Shown here one piece after another: positions 33,770-46,665 of a DNA stretch of 64,000 bases. The notes beneath the pieces are model-generated. The model worked only from the letters and a program-made list of their open reading frames with translations. It was not told where the DNA came from and made no database searches. Each line of letters opens with the position of its first letter. Position 1 is the stretch's first letter. This DNA comes from Dallia pectoralis (taxonomy: Eukaryota > Chordata > Actinopteri > Esociformes > Umbridae), in contig CM055750.1 of NCBI GenBank assembly GCA_029465975.1, forward strand, positions 2,218,048-2,282,047, written 5' to 3'. A program made the translations under genes and the position numbers.

Positions 33770-33900
33770 CAATGTGTGCTCTTGCGAACAGAAGGAAATG
33801 TGTGTGTGTGTTGTTTGGAATGTGTTCTGTTTATCATGTAATGTGTACTTATTTGTGTGTGTGTGTGAGTGTGTGTGTGTGTGAGTGTGTGTGTGTACAC
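33617..33900. repeat. TG repeats with a 116-bp tandem duplication
   Basis: A block starting gtgcaatgtgtgctcttgcg and running to acttatttgtgtg occurs at 33651 and again at 33767, each preceded by a (TG)n run. The duplicated block includes the microsatellite itself. Confidence 0.9.
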
Positions 33901-34455
33901 TGTGTATGTATTTGTGTGTGACTTCACCTCATGTATTTTTCATGACCCTCGGATGCGTGCAGGCTGGGCTTGTAACAGCGACATGACTCACTGGACTCAC
34001 AGGGAGACTTCTCACCACACGCACTTGTTACGGTTCCGTCAGGAGCGTCCATGAGGGTCGTGCGATCGTTCAACCCCCCACCCCATACAGAGCCAGGTGG
34101 TCCCGTAACAGCCAGCCGGTTAGTGCATGCCGAAGACGCCTGAAACCCAAAGCCGGTTCTAAACCACAGCTAATCCCTAACCACTGACAGAGTCACGCGG
34201 TGAGATGGATTCAAAACTGCCTCTCGCCAGTCTTCTTAGCTCCGTCACACACACACACCAGCACGCTGGATCTGGCCTCGGACTGAACTGTGTGCGTGTG
34301 TGTGTGTGTGCTCGTTTCATCAGTGTACGAGAAATTCTCTCGTCTGTCTTTTCGCCGACCTCTCCGTTTAATTGACAGTGTCGTAAACATACCCTGTGTT
34401 ATTGGCCGGACCCGCTCGATGCCAATAATACAGTTGCCCTGAAGGGGAAGGGGGG

Positions 34456-34481
34456 GCACACACACACACACACACACACAG
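34456..34481. repeat. (CA)n microsatellite
   Basis: About 12 CA dinucleotides following a run of G. Confidence 0.9.
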
Positions 34482-35255
34482 AGCTAGGAATAAGAAACAA
34501 TCAAACAGATTTCATCTGATCGCGTGTCTACTTAACAGCAGGGGCGCCAGTCCCATCTCGTACCATGGCTTTCACTATAAACACTTTATGGGAATTACAG
34601 AGACACCTGGGAGATTGTTCCGGGTTTGGGGGCATCTCCATAATCTCATCTCTCGTCTAATGTTATCGATCCGGTTGGCGTCTCGAGCTGGGCGACGACG
34701 CAGGCAGAAATCCACATTACCTGATAAAGTGGTTGTAATGCCGTACTGGCAATTAGGATTTCACAACGTGTTTTTGTCAGCACAGTGTATTTAAATGAAC
34801 CTTTAACTGTTGCTATTTTGTTGGAGTCGTCAATTTGATTTCCAACTGAATAGCTCTTCATATGTGAAAGCTTTTTTAAAGAAATCCAAAATTGCTTTTT
34901 TTGTTTAGGCGACTTATTGCAATTAGTGACAATTGCACCGATTTCTATGATTAGTGGTTGCTGTGGTGGTTGGTCATTTCTGCTCCCTAGTTAATCGGGA
35001 TGGCAAATGCATTTGAAGGTAGTCGTATCCCCAACACACACACAGTCCAAATGCCAGCCATTTGACCAGGCTATGATTTATATGCAGTCATTTTCATTTA
35101 TCTATAAAAGTCATGCGAATTGTAGGTATCTCTGAAGCTGGTTGGAATCATCTTCAGGCGTCCACCCTAACCCTAACCATCCTACCAGCTCAGGTCTAAA
35201 TGTGATACTGGTATCAGTCAAACCGTGACGGATATGATGGAACTCCTCATTTAAC

Positions 35256-35330
35256 AAATTCTCGTTGCAAATGAGAATTTGTTCTCAATCGGCCTACCTG
35301 GTTAAATAAACGTTAAATAAAAATACAAAT
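35256..35330 (+). mobile_element. LINE-type 3' tail fragment
   Basis: atgagaatttgttctcaatc, then ggcctacctggttaaataaa and an A-rich end, the tail shared by fish L2-clade LINEs and the SINEs that use them. Only the 3' tail is visible; a possible body to the left is not recognised. Confidence 0.6.
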
Positions 35331-35332
35331 CT

Positions 35333-35477
35333 AAACCAGAGCCTACACGCAACCAGAGCCTACACGCAACCAGAGCCTACACGCAACCAGAGCCTACACG
35401 CAACCAGAGCCCACACACAACCAGAGCCCACACACAACCAGAGCCTACACACAACCAGAGCCCACTCACAACCAGAG
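35333..35477. repeat. 17-bp minisatellite, about 8 copies
   Basis: Units accagagcctacacgca, shifting to accagagcccacacaca and related variants toward the right. Confidence 0.92.
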
Positions 35478-35481
35478 GGTG

Positions 35482-36165
35482 CAGTCATACTCACACCTCC
35501 ATCTCATACCTCCTCTCATACTCAGGGTGCACCTCCATCTCATACCTCCTCTCATACTCACACCTCCATCTCATACCTCCTCTCATACTCACACCTCCAT
35601 CTCATACCTCCTCTCATACTCACACCTCCATATCTTACCTCCTCTCATACTCACACCTCCATCTCATACCTCCTCTCATACTCACACCTCCATCTCATAC
35701 CTCCTCTCATACTCACACCTCCATCTCATACCTCCTCTCATACTCACACCTCCATCTCATACCTCCTCTCATACTCACACCTCCATCTCATACCTCCTCT
35801 CATACTCAGGGTGCACCTCCATCTCATACCTCCTCCATCTCATACCTCCTCTCATACTCAGGGTGCACCTCCATCTCATACCTCCTCTCATACTCACACG
35901 TCCATCTCATACCTCCTCTCATACTCACACCTCCATCTCATACCTCCTCTCATACTCACACCTCCATCTCATACCTCCTCTCATACTCAGGGTGCACCTC
36001 CATCTCATACCTCCTCTCATACTCACACCTCCATCTCATACCTCCTCTCATACTCACACCTCCATCTCATACCTCCTCTCATACTCACACCTCCATCTCA
36101 TACCTCCTCTCATACTCAGGGTGCACCTCCATCTCATACCTCCTCTCATACTCAGGGTGCACTGT
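35482..36165. repeat. 31-bp minisatellite, about 22 copies
   Basis: Units containing acctccatctcatacctcct and ctcatactcac, period 31. A variant cagggtgcacc replaces cacacc at intervals (35523, 35806, 35863, 35985, 36117, 36151). It yields a spurious 242-codon frame (HLHLIPPLIL). Confidence 0.95.
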
Positions 36166-37675
36166 GACATATTCAGAAATAGATTTTATTTTGTGAACTC
36201 ATCCTAAACATGAATTTAAAGCACTGGATAAGACATGTTTGCTTGTGACACAGGGAGTGGACCTTGGAATTAGTGTGATTTGCCAATATGTAATCAATTT
36301 AATCTTAATTTCCCTTTAATATAAGACCAAATATATTGTAACTGTGAGTTATCATTGGTTGACGTCTAACATGCTGTTGCAGCACGTATAGCTATGTCAC
36401 TTTATTGGTTGGGACAAGTTATACAAGCGTTCTGGTGAGAGAACATGTTATGCATGCATACATCACCATTTTATTTAAATAATAACATTCAAGTAAAATG
36501 GTAATATGGGCATGAATAAAAACACAAATCAGTTACGTAGACATTAATGGAGCACTGTGCAGCATTTTGCCTCGAACATTTTCGGAAGAAGACGGAATTT
36601 TGAGCAATGACACAACTTTTCCCATTCTTACGTTACTGAACAAAACACAAAGAACCCCAGCTGGTTCATCTGGAAAATAATCCGCGTTCGGCTGGCGGGT
36701 AACAATGTCATAATGGGGAATATTTCGGGGAAATTTTGTTGAAAAAAAATGTGAAAATGAATAACAAAATTCAGCACCTCAACATCCATAACTTCTACTA
36801 ATGCACCCTAAATCACATTGGATTAAAACAGAAAGTGACATGGATGTAACACGCAGTTATACTGTTAGAGACATTACACATCACAGAAACATATCACTAG
36901 TCATTTAACATATGTATTATAGGCTGATTAGCAACAAATAGCGTGTTACTTTCTCATGCGCACGGTAACAGAGCCATATGAGTACTCGCTAAGAACCACA
37001 CATGTTCTTCATCAAACAACCGTATTGTGGAAGTTTTCGTTTAACGTCTGGATGTTTTTCATTTTATGAGCTACTGCACGTCTTCCTTATTTCAAAGTAG
37101 CCTGGCAAAAATCTGCTTATCAAGATTTATTAGTCGTTTTGTAATGACTTCCTCGTGCCATTAATTGACATTGAGCAACTTTGCACCTTGTTCCAGTTAT
37201 ATTTATCACCTTGTTTGTGTTACTTATTAACCTTTTGCTTACTCCATTTCACTTCATGTCTTTTTGATTGCGTTTGTGTGTTTTTTTGGTATTCATGTGC
37301 AAAATATTTGTATTCCCATAATATTGATTTGATGTTTATTGGTTGGTAGCCTAGGAAATATTCTAGTCATAAGCAACCCATGTTTACAATTTTTTTACGT
37401 TTTAAAAGTAAATATATTCCTTGTGCTGTGCTCTTGAACAAATGTTTCCCAGAGCAGATGTTTTTTGGAACATTAAACGTCGCCAACTGCTTACCATGTA
37501 AAGATGTAATAGCAAAGAATTGTTAACATTTTAAAGTTGGAAAGTGTAAATCTAGGTCATCACAAGCCTGGGGGTCGATATACACTTGTTTTTTCCTTCC
37601 TGCTCTCTGGGGGAAAATGACTAAGTTGTGTGGCTGAATCACTCCAAAATACACTGTGATTGATTTTAATCCCAA
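36166..37675. other. AT-rich intergenic, no gene seen
   Basis: AT-rich unique DNA. No exon, RNA gene or mobile element recognised. Confidence 0.5.
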
Positions 37676-37938
37676 GCCATTGTGTTGGTGATGTGTACTT
37701 GTTTGCATGTGTTCCACGCCATTGTGTTGGTGATGTGTACTTGTTTGCATGTGTTCCACGCCATTGTGTTGGTGATGTGTACTTGTTTGCATGTGTTCCA
37801 CGCCATTGTGTTGGTGATGTGTACTTGTTTGCATGTGTTCCACGCCATTGTGTTGGTGATGTGTACTTGTTTGCATGTGTTCCACGCCATTGTGTTGGTG
37901 ATGTGTACTTGTTTGCATGTGTTCCACGCCATTGTGTT
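37676..37938. repeat. 42-bp minisatellite, 6 copies plus partial
   Basis: Units with gccattgtgttggtgatgtg and cttgtttgcatgtgttccac, period exactly 42, copies essentially identical. All frames stay open, so three spurious reading frames occur on the two strands (HCVGDVYLFACVPR, MCTCLHVFHAIVLV and EHMQTSTHHQHNGV). Confidence 0.95.
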
Positions 37939-38761
37939 TGCTAGGTCACTTTCAAAAAAAAATAACGGGAGCATGTTTTCATCCTTTTATTTAAGAGTAT
38001 CTTCTTAGCTCCGCGGTTATTCCAAAGTGGTTTGAGTAGGTCTTCAACCAGATGATCTGTCATCCGGGTAGCAGGTCTCCGTCCCAGAGAGACGACGCCG
38101 AGTGATCTTTGACATACACTCTCAGCTCCTGTTTTTTCCTGCTCTTACTCCTCCTAAAATTAAAGTAACTTCTTATCTGCCCTCTTTATCTGCTTCCACA
38201 CACTCGATCCATACTAGGGACACTGTGTCAAATGGCTCACTTTTACTCTTTGGATCTTAACTAATTGATCAGTTTGTTAATAATTTTCTTTGTATTTTGT
38301 ACCTGTGGACTTTTCCCTTTCAGATTTGACGTTAGACGTTAGTTACGTTATTTATTCAGGCGCTGTTACATAAGTTTTATACTACACCCGTGACAACATC
38401 TGCTATTAATTGCGCCTAATAAAGCGTTAAAACATTCCCAACCTGTCGCCATCTTTCACCGTGGAGACAGGCTCTCCTGAGTACCCATTAGCTACTGTAT
38501 TAGTTCTGTATTGTAGTAGAAAAAACATGGTACATTTATTTAAATATTAGAAGCGTTATGAACTCAGCTGTTTCTCATCTGTTGCTTGAGAGGGGCAGGA
38601 ATGGCCTGGCGACGTCATTTATTTTCCAGTGCCGTGTGTAGTTTGTGTGTGTATGTGTGACTGGGTGCGTGTGTGTGACTGTGACTGGGTGTGTGTGACT
38701 GTGACTGGGTGTGTGTGACTGGGACTGGACGTGTGTGTGTGTGTGTGTGACTGGGCGTGTG

Positions 38762-38795
<34 letters not shown>

Positions 38796-38944
38796 ACTGG
38801 GTGTGTGTGGGAGTGTGTGTGTGTGGGAGTGTGTGTGTGTGTGTGTGTGACTGGGTGTGTGTGTGTGGGACTGGGTGTGTGTGGGAGTGTGTGTGTGTGT
38901 GTGTGTGTGACTGGGTGTGTGTGTGTGGGACTGGGTGTGTGTGG

Positions 38945-38991
<47 letters not shown>

Positions 38992-39335
38992 ACTGGGTGT
39001 GTGTGTGGGAGTGGGTGTGTGTGTGGGACTGGGTGTGTGTGTGGGATTGGGTGTGTGTGTGTGTGTGTGTGTGCGTGCGTGCGGGGGACTGGGCGTGTGT
39101 GTGTGTGTGTGCGTGTGCACTATCCACTGGGATGTGTGATTAACCACCCGTGTTTCCCAGAAGAGGTGTTTTGCACAGGAGGCAACTCCGCTGGCCATAA
39201 CTTGAAGCGCTTCTCTCCTGGAGCTTTTCCTGTACGGCTGCTTTTATAAGGCCGGTGCAGGGCTGAATATTTCATGTTGTCACTTAGAGGGATCCTATAT
39301 ATACATACAAGAGCGAGCAAAAGTGTGTGCGCGCA

Positions 39336-39367
<32 letters not shown>

Positions 39368-42300
39368 AGAGTGCTTATTTATGAGAGCTTTTTACCTGAA
39401 CAGCTAGCGTTAACATGATGGACATTTAAAGTTAAATGAGGCCGTCCATATTTGGTGATACTTTATTATGATGCTCTCACCCTGGTGAAGTCTCCACAGG
39501 AGATATAACGAAGCTGATCCAGACTGCTCCAGCCAGTAGTTTTTCAGTGTAAGTTCTAAGGCGGATTTTGTCTCTCATGTGGTCATACATTTGGCAAGAA
39601 GTTAGGAAGTGCAGCTCAGTTTCCACCTCCTTTTGTTTTTCCAAAGTTTGTCTCTCAAATGCCAGGTTTGCCAATTGCCTCCGTTTGTGATAGTGATACG
39701 GTGCTCACAGAGACGGTACGATGTCAAGATTAGTCTTACTTTTGGGTCAGCTACAGTGGTCCGCTGTCGTTCTCCTACAGTTGTAGTCTCGCTCTTGTTC
39801 TCGTCCAGTTGTGGTCTGTGCTGTGACATTAATACGGTTCCATTCTAGTCCAATGAATGTCCCCCGGTCCACCCAGAGAACGGCAGTTAATGTCAGCTGA
39901 ATATTAGCCACTATCAAAGACTATCAAAGGAATGTTGGCCGTGCTGATTCTGCTCTGTCCTCACTCAGACGCACACGCACACATACACACTCTAACACAG
40001 TCACACACACTAACACAGTCACACACAATCACTAACACAGTCACACAGCAATAACATTGTCTGAAGGTCATCTCCTGCCCTTGGCCATAAGGCATTCTCG
40101 GTCCAAGCTCGGCTAGTTACATCACACACCCAAAATAGGACCCCCTTCAAACAGTTAGTCAGTTTCCTCTTTTCCTTCTGTCTATTTCCTCATATGTTTT
40201 TTCCTGTTTCTCTCTCGTTGCATGCTGGGAGTAAGGTGTTTGTGAGGGTTACCTGGCATTTCCATGGTTTTGTAGCTCTTTTCTGAAATCCCGTAACTAG
40301 TTTCCACCTGGTCAGCGTGTCATTATTCGATGGGAAGGGGGAGGTTTGTTTGGGTTTGTGTGGTGTGACAGCAGTTATGGCTGCCCTTGTCAAGCATGGA
40401 GGAAATAATATCTCTTAGTATCACGCCCAATACTATCAGTATATAATAACCAACTATTCTGGTTCCTTTATGTGCCTTTATGTCAGCCTTAGCCGATTGC
40501 TCTGCTATTTTATTAGGATTTATTGATGCATGTTTTTTATGTGCTTCTAGCTTGTTATTTATTTAACTTGTTATTTATGAGTTGCTAATCAAGTACTCGT
40601 CAACAGTATCTAGTCGAGCTAGCTGATGGTTTTCTTTTGAATGTTTGTATTGAATATGTTGTCAAGTTTCACCTATAATCTGGAGGATGTAAAGACTGAA
40701 ATAGAGGACATTCAGATCTAGTCAAGAGAATTTCTTCATAGCTGTAAAAGGATTAAATAATCTGTTGCCAAGGGGCTTTAAAACGGACTTCTGCAACTTG
40801 GAATAACTGAATTCTCTGAGCTAATCACATTTCTGTGTCCTACAATGTTTCTGTTATTGCAGATGTAAACATTCAGTAAGGACCTACGCAGTCCTGCACT
40901 TCAACTTTGCCCCGAGTTAAACTCAGGAACGTCCCAAGTCTGTTAACAGGTCTGTCTTCCATGAGTCAGTCCAGCCTGCTCTTCTATCTGATTGTCATAA
41001 AGCCTCCGCTGATCAGATGGTTGACGTGTATTACAGCACACATTAAGTAACACTTTAAACATAGACTGTAAAATCCCGTCAGGTATTATTCCAACAGTCT
41101 TCCCTATGGTTCACAGAGGAGCAGTAACTGTTCACCTACTGGCCAATACATTGAATTGTTATGTCATAGGTTTAAAAACTGCCCACTCGTGTTTAATAAG
41201 GACATGATTTGACACCATCAGTTGCCTTGTCCAACCTACAGACTCTGGCCCTTCCGATGTAACCACAGAACAGAGCAATACATTTGCTGAATTAAACACG
41301 TACCAGCATACTGCAGGTTATTATATATAAATCATTTGAATTTCTGATGCATACCAATTGGACTGGCAAGTTATTTTGTTCCCCTGGGGTATGGAGATCA
41401 AGACCTGGTTCTATTAAGGACCGGTTCCAAATATAGGAAAACCCAAAGATGAATAAGGTTGGAACCTTTTGATATTGCTATCGATACCAGTGGGTCCTGT
41501 AATGTAACGTCTGGAGAGACAAGAGTCATTTAATTTAAATCAGATCACTGGTGCACAAACACACATCGATTGTCTAATAAAGTTATTGAATTCAATTGTA
41601 CTGCCTGCCGACCACCTTTAAACTGAACAAAGAAGAATTGAATTGCCTTTCAGTTTGCTAGAATAGCTGACCATGCAAAGCTATCAAAGGCGTGGCTACA
41701 TTTAGCTAAAGCCAAAGATAATGAGGAAGCTAAATGTAACGGGGAGACCCTGTGTCTTTTTAGCCAGTAATTCTTAGCTTTTTCTCTTCAGAATCTGGGA
41801 ATGTGCTGGGAAAGAAAGACAGTGTAAGTAAGGGAGTGGCTGAGTTCTTGGGGCAAACTGAGGTTCACAATTAAAATGAGAGAAATTAAACATAGACCTG
41901 GGTATTTTTTCAACTGATATCCCAGGGGGCACTTGTATGAGCTAGGTTTACGATGTTGAAAGATAGATGGGCTGTTTGCATACAAATGGGCACGTGTTCA
42001 CCATCGGTGGTGGGGAGATGCTTTAGAGGGCTGGTGAGTTTGGGGCTAAACTGTTTGATCGTACATGTTTTGATTAATTGATTGATGTTGAGGGAACTTA
42101 AATGGATGTTTGTCTAGCGTTGTGATTATCCATATAAAACCTGCCCGTTCCTTGTATTTGGAGAAAGCCTTTGACAGAGCGAACAATGAAATGTATTTTT
42201 TTTCTCGTTTATTTAAGGAAAAGTATAGCATTTTTTTCTCGAGGAGACTTGATGCACTTTAAGGAGCAGTTTTTTAATGCAAATATAGCGTATGTTGTCC

Positions 42301-42870
42301 AAAAGATCCATGAATAATTGTGATAAATTATCGCGATCTCAATATTGATCAAAATTATCGTGATTATAATTCTGGTCGTAATCGCGGAGCGCTACATGAC
42401 AGATGGGGGGTGGGTCTATACATTGTATTTCTACTTGCCTGAATATGCTCTGCATGCCTTTTCTGTTATAAAACTATTGTCCAAAACGGCCAGGACTTAC
42501 AGTCAGACCTTATAGTATAACTGGTGGAGTGTTTCACGGTCGTTTATTCGCAGAGTGAAATGGTATCTACTTCTGAGATCTGGACTCTCTTTCACACCCT
42601 CTCGCTCTTTCTTTGTGCCTCTGTCGCTCTCTTTGTCTTTCTCACTGTCCAAGTCTTTCTCCGTGTTTCCCTTTTTGTCTTTATCTGACGGTATACTCTT
42701 ACTGAAGTTGAAAGAAGGAAGAGAGGAGTAGCACAGTTGAGAGCTCAACTTTCCCCAAGGCCCCTGCCTCCTGCGTCAGTTTCAGTTATAAATCATGCAG
42801 TGACACTCACCAGAAGCACAATACATTTTTATCTTTTTCCTTCATAATTCAGACGACAGCTCTTTACCCC
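37939..42870. other. Intergenic, no gene seen
   Basis: Contains the TG array at 38640-39115, a GT/GC run near 39325-39368, CA-type runs near 39965-40045 and an ATCG-rich stretch (about 42310-42395, ttatcgcgatctcaatattg) that resembles a dispersed fish repeat. No exon recognised. Confidence 0.5.
38640..39116. repeat. GT-rich compound array with gactggg units
   Basis: Alternating (GT)n runs with gtgtgactgggt and gtgtgggagtg interruptions that recur as blocks. All six frames carry low-complexity open stretches; none is a gene. Confidence 0.95.
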
Positions 42871-43100
42871 AGACCAGATCTGAAGCGTGCATTATCTGAA
42901 GTGAAGAAGTAGTTCCACAGACCAGATCTGAAGCGTGCATTATCTGAAGTGAAGAAGTAGTTCCACAGACCAGATCTGAAGCTTGCATTATCTGAAGTGA
43001 AGAAGTAGTTCCACAGACCAGATCTGAAGCGTACATTATCTGAAGTGAAGAAGTAGTTCCACAGACCAGATCTGAAGCGTGCATTATCTGAAGTAAAGAG
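42871..43100. repeat. 48-bp minisatellite, about 5 copies
   Basis: Copies start at 42871, 42919, 42967, 43015 and 43063. Each has agaccagatctgaagcgtgc and attatctgaagtgaagaagt. Divergence is one or two bases per copy. Confidence 0.95.
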
Positions 43101-44034
43101 GCCATTTTGGAGAACAGCAGGGTCATTGGTTATATAATATAGGTTTCTCTTTTGTTGTCCAAGTGGACATAACCTTCACAACAGCTAGTTTTCCCTGACA
43201 ACATGGCCGTTAGGTAGCTAAATACCAGGAGTGTTAATGTGTTTTTGGAACAATTCCCTTGTTGGTGTCATATGCGTTGATTTTGCCTTTCGATTAACTC
43301 TTTGGTGTCAGTTTTGATCCGGCTGGATTTTAGGCAATGGCCGTTCATGGTCTATGTGGAACCCTGTCCACAGGTTCTGTCAGGAGTGTGCACTTCTCTC
43401 AATTCTTTTTGAGATATAGACCAGGGTGTTTGAACGTTTAACATATAATATAACAAGACCATTATAAATCTAACGTGAGCATGTTCTTTTGTTCCTCAGG
43501 TTTTCGCCCATCGACTGTCCCAAACATGAAGCATTGAGGTGGGCTGTAGACCCACTCTGAGCCCGGAGAAAAGCATTGCACACTTTCTGAGGTAATTTTA
43601 CCAACAGACATGTTTAAGACATTACTTACTTTAAGCAAACTTTTAATTAGACCATGGCCTGTGCAGGTATCATCTAAACCAGCCATCAGAACTAATCCAG
43701 ACTTCTGCTGTCACTTCCTGCACATTCACTCCTGCAGCGTGGCTTCAAATTCAACCTGCTGCTCTCTCGTCACTCTCCGTGTTGCACCACTGTCCTGTTC
43801 ATTAAAACACGCCAAAACATTCAAAGTAAATATTTAATCCGTCCTGATGTGGGCGTTGGTGAATGAAGCCTGTCCCTCTGTATTGTAACTGATCCAGCGT
43901 CTGTGAGGAACGGCTTCAGTCTGTTGTTGCTGCTGCTGTTCTCTGCTCCTCTATAGGACAAGCAAGCTCGCTCTTGACACGACGTGCTCCAGTTTCTCTC
44001 CACACGCACGCCAACACACATCCGCATACACACA

Positions 44035-44072
44035 CATACACACACACACGCATACACACACACACACACACA
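44035..44072. repeat. (CA)n microsatellite
   Basis: CA run with scattered CGCA and CATA interruptions, beginning the repeat-dense block that extends to 51.3 kb. Confidence 0.85.
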
Positions 44073-44145
44073 AACATAGCCGTAGGAGCCACACTGGCTG
44101 CTGAGTCACATAGAGTAGAGCAGATTATCTGGGGGTCCAGAGGGG

Positions 44146-44400
44146 GCCCGTGGGTGAGGAAGACCGTGGGTGAGGAAGACCGTGGGTGAGGGGGACCGTG
44201 GGTGAGGAAGACCGTGGGTGAGGGGGACCGTGGGTGAGGGGGACCGTGGGTGAGGAAGACCGTGGGTGAGGAAGACCGTGGGTGAGGGGGACCGTGGGTG
44301 AGGAAGACCGTGGGTGAGGAAGACCGTGGGTGAGGGGGACCGTGGGTGAGGAAGACCGTGGGTGAGGGGGACCGTGGGTGAGGGGGACCATGGGTGAGGC
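44146..44400. repeat. 16-bp minisatellite, about 16 copies
   Basis: Two unit types alternate irregularly: gtgaggaagaccgtgg and gtgagggggaccgtgg. The spurious minus-strand frame reads SPTVFLTHGPPHPRS. Confidence 0.95.
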
Positions 44401-44610
44401 GGCCCACAGGGTGAAGGAGCGTGTCTGAGTGTTTAATTCCTCCCTCACACACCCAGCTCACACACGGTCACTACTATGTCATCCACGGAAACAACCCCCC
44501 CCCATGTTAAAGTGAGCCTTGAAGTACAGGTGTATTTTGGGGAGGGGGGGTGTGCTTGGGGAGGCGTTCTTACCGAGGCGATCCCCTGTTGCCGTGGTTC
44601 TGTATGGTAA

Positions 44611-44970
44611 TGACCAGTACGATACCCTATCAGAACACTCCCCCAGCCTGTGACCAGTACGATACCCTATCAGAACACTCCCCCAGCCTGTGACCAGTAC
44701 GATACCCTATCAGAACACTCCCCCAGCCTGTGACCAGTACGATACCCTATCAGAACACTCCCCCAGCCTGTGACCAGTACGATACCCTATCAGAACACTC
44801 CCCCAGCCTGTGACCAGTACGATACCCTATCAGAACACTCCCCCAGCCTGTGACCAGTACGATACCCTATCAGAACACTCCCCCAGCCTGTGACCAGTAC
44901 GATACCCTATCAGAACACTCCCCCAGCCTGTGACCAGTACGATACCCTATCAGAACACTCCCCCAGCCTG
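44611..44970. repeat. 40-bp minisatellite, 9 identical copies
   Basis: Exactly 360 bases, nine copies of a unit starting tgaccagtacgataccctat and ending ccccagcctg. I find no difference between copies. Confidence 0.97.
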
Positions 44971-45102
44971 TAGGTCGGCTCTGTGGTATCAGGAGAAACA
45001 TCATTACGTAATCATTCTCTCCTGCTACTCCCCCCCCCATCCACCCTCTCTCCCTCCACACAATGTGCCAGATTAGTCTGTCAGGTTTTTATTGGTTCCC
45101 GG

Positions 45103-45275
45103 TTCGCTCACCCCCTCACTCGCTCACCCCCTCACTCGCTCACCCCCTCACTCGCTCACCCCCTCACTCGCTCCCTCACTCGCTCACCCCCTCACTCGCT
45201 CACTCGCTTACTCCCTCACCCCCTCCCTCGCTCACCCCCTCACTCGCTCACCCCCTCACCCCTTCACTCACTCAA
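45103..45275. repeat. 16-17-bp C-rich minisatellite
   Basis: Units ctcaccccctcactcg with occasional loss of the C run; about ten copies. Spurious Ser/Pro/Leu frames occur in all forward frames. Confidence 0.93.
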
Positions 45276-45329
45276 AGGAGTTCAAATGGAAAACAGCAAC
45301 TTGGAGAGGGAATAATTGTTTAGGAGAAT

Positions 45330-45402
45330 GTACTCCTCACTCCTCCATCTCACTGTACTCCTCACTCCTCCATCTCACTGTACTCCTCACTCCTCCAGCT
45401 CC
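45330..45402. repeat. 25-bp short tandem repeat
   Basis: About three copies of tgtactcctcactcctccat followed by ctcac, the last copy diverged. Confidence 0.8.
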
Positions 45403-45800
45403 ACTGTACTGGGTGGTAGATATTGCCTGATTGTCTGAGGCCGTGTTTGCGTGAGAAAAAAAACGTAATGTGTTTGTGAAGTGTGTGTGTGCGTGCGTGC
45501 GTGCGTGCCAGTCTGCTCAGAGCTGTGGAATACAATATTCAGCAGCCTGATGGTCTTCTCAGAGCAACACGTTTAAAGATGAATTAGTAATGGCAGTGCC
45601 AGAGGGTTAGGGGAACCCGCAGTGTGTGTGTGTGTGTGTGTGTTTGGGAAAGAGCACGTGTAAGGTTCTGTTTATTAATATTTGTAGTGGGACTGCTTGT
45701 TTGAGCACGTGCAAAGTGTTTGTGTTATCATCTCCCTTCCTGTACACAGTGTAACACACACACACACACACACTCATATCCACCCCACACACATCACACG

Positions 45801-45930
45801 TGCACATACTCATGTGCTCCTACACGTGCACATACTCGTGCGCTCCTACACGTGCACATACTCATGCACTCCTACACGTGCACGTACTCGTGCACTCCTA
45901 CACGTGCACATACTCATGCACTTCTCACAC
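45801..45930. repeat. 26-bp minisatellite, 5 copies
   Basis: Copies at 45801, 45827, 45853, 45879 and 45905 of tgcacatactcatgcactcc followed by tacacg, with g/a changes. Confidence 0.93.
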
Positions 45931-46031
45931 ATTCACTAATTTAGAGAGGGACACGAGCACACACTTCCTAATCTGTCTAAACCGCTTCACTAATCACCTC
46001 CCTCAGCATAATGCCATTCATAGACCTTATC

Positions 46032-46118
46032 AGACACGCACACACACGCGCGCGCACACACACGCGCGCACACACACCTCACACACACACGCACACACAC
46101 ACACATACACACACACAG
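46032..46118. repeat. CA/CGCG compound microsatellite
   Basis: acacacgcgcgcgcacacac followed by more CA runs; alternating purine-pyrimidine throughout. Confidence 0.9.
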
Positions 46119-46221
46119 GCGACCACCCTAAACGAACGGTGTAAGCCGGTAAAATGAAGGGACAGGGGGCGGCTGGCTGCTTACAACCAGTTGTTGCCTT
46201 GTTGCATCATAACACACATTC

Positions 46222-46665
46222 ATGAGGAGGGAGGAGAGAGAGGGGGAGGAGATAGGGGGAGGAGATAGGGGGAGGAGAGAGAGGGGGAGAGAGAGGGGGG
46301 GAGGAGAGAGGGGGAGGAGAGAGGGGGGGGAGAGAGAGGGGGAGGAGAGAGGGGGAGAGGGGGAGGAGAGAGAGGGGGAGGAGAGAGAGGGGGGGAGAGA
46401 GAGAGGGGGGGAGGAGAGAGAGGGAGGGAGGAGAGAGAGGGGGAGAGAGAGGGGGAGGAGAGGGGGGGGAGGAGAGAGAGAGAGAGGGAGGAGGGAGGAG
46501 AGAGAGAGAGGGAGGAGGGAGGAGAGAGAGAGGGAGGAGAGAGAGAGAGGGGAGGAGGGAGGGAGGGAGGAGAGAGGGAGGGAGGGAGGAGGGGAGAGAG
46601 GGAGGAGGGGAGAGAGGGAGGAGGGAAGAGAGAGGGAGGAGAGAGGGAGGGAGAGGGGGAGGTGA
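46222..46665. repeat. Homopurine array (ggaggagagagaggggg units)
   Basis: About 440 bases almost wholly G and A on the plus strand, in units such as gggggaggagagagag. Long Arg/Glu/Gly frames (plus) and Ser/Pro/Leu frames (minus) are artefacts. Confidence 0.95.

Larger units (their letters stand above)
31697..35255. other. Intergenic, no gene seen
   Basis: Includes CA-type repeats (31995-32078, 34456-34481), TG arrays (33617-33900) and a candidate CTCF site. Short open frames overlap these repeats or lack any recognisable content. Confidence 0.5.

Noticed and set aside
38575..39249. His/Thr-rich and Cys/Val-rich proteins
   Set aside because: Frames through GT/CA microsatellites on both strands.
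44611..44970. CRISPR-like regular repeat
   Set aside because: Units are contiguous and identical with no unique spacers; the sequence is a vertebrate minisatellite.
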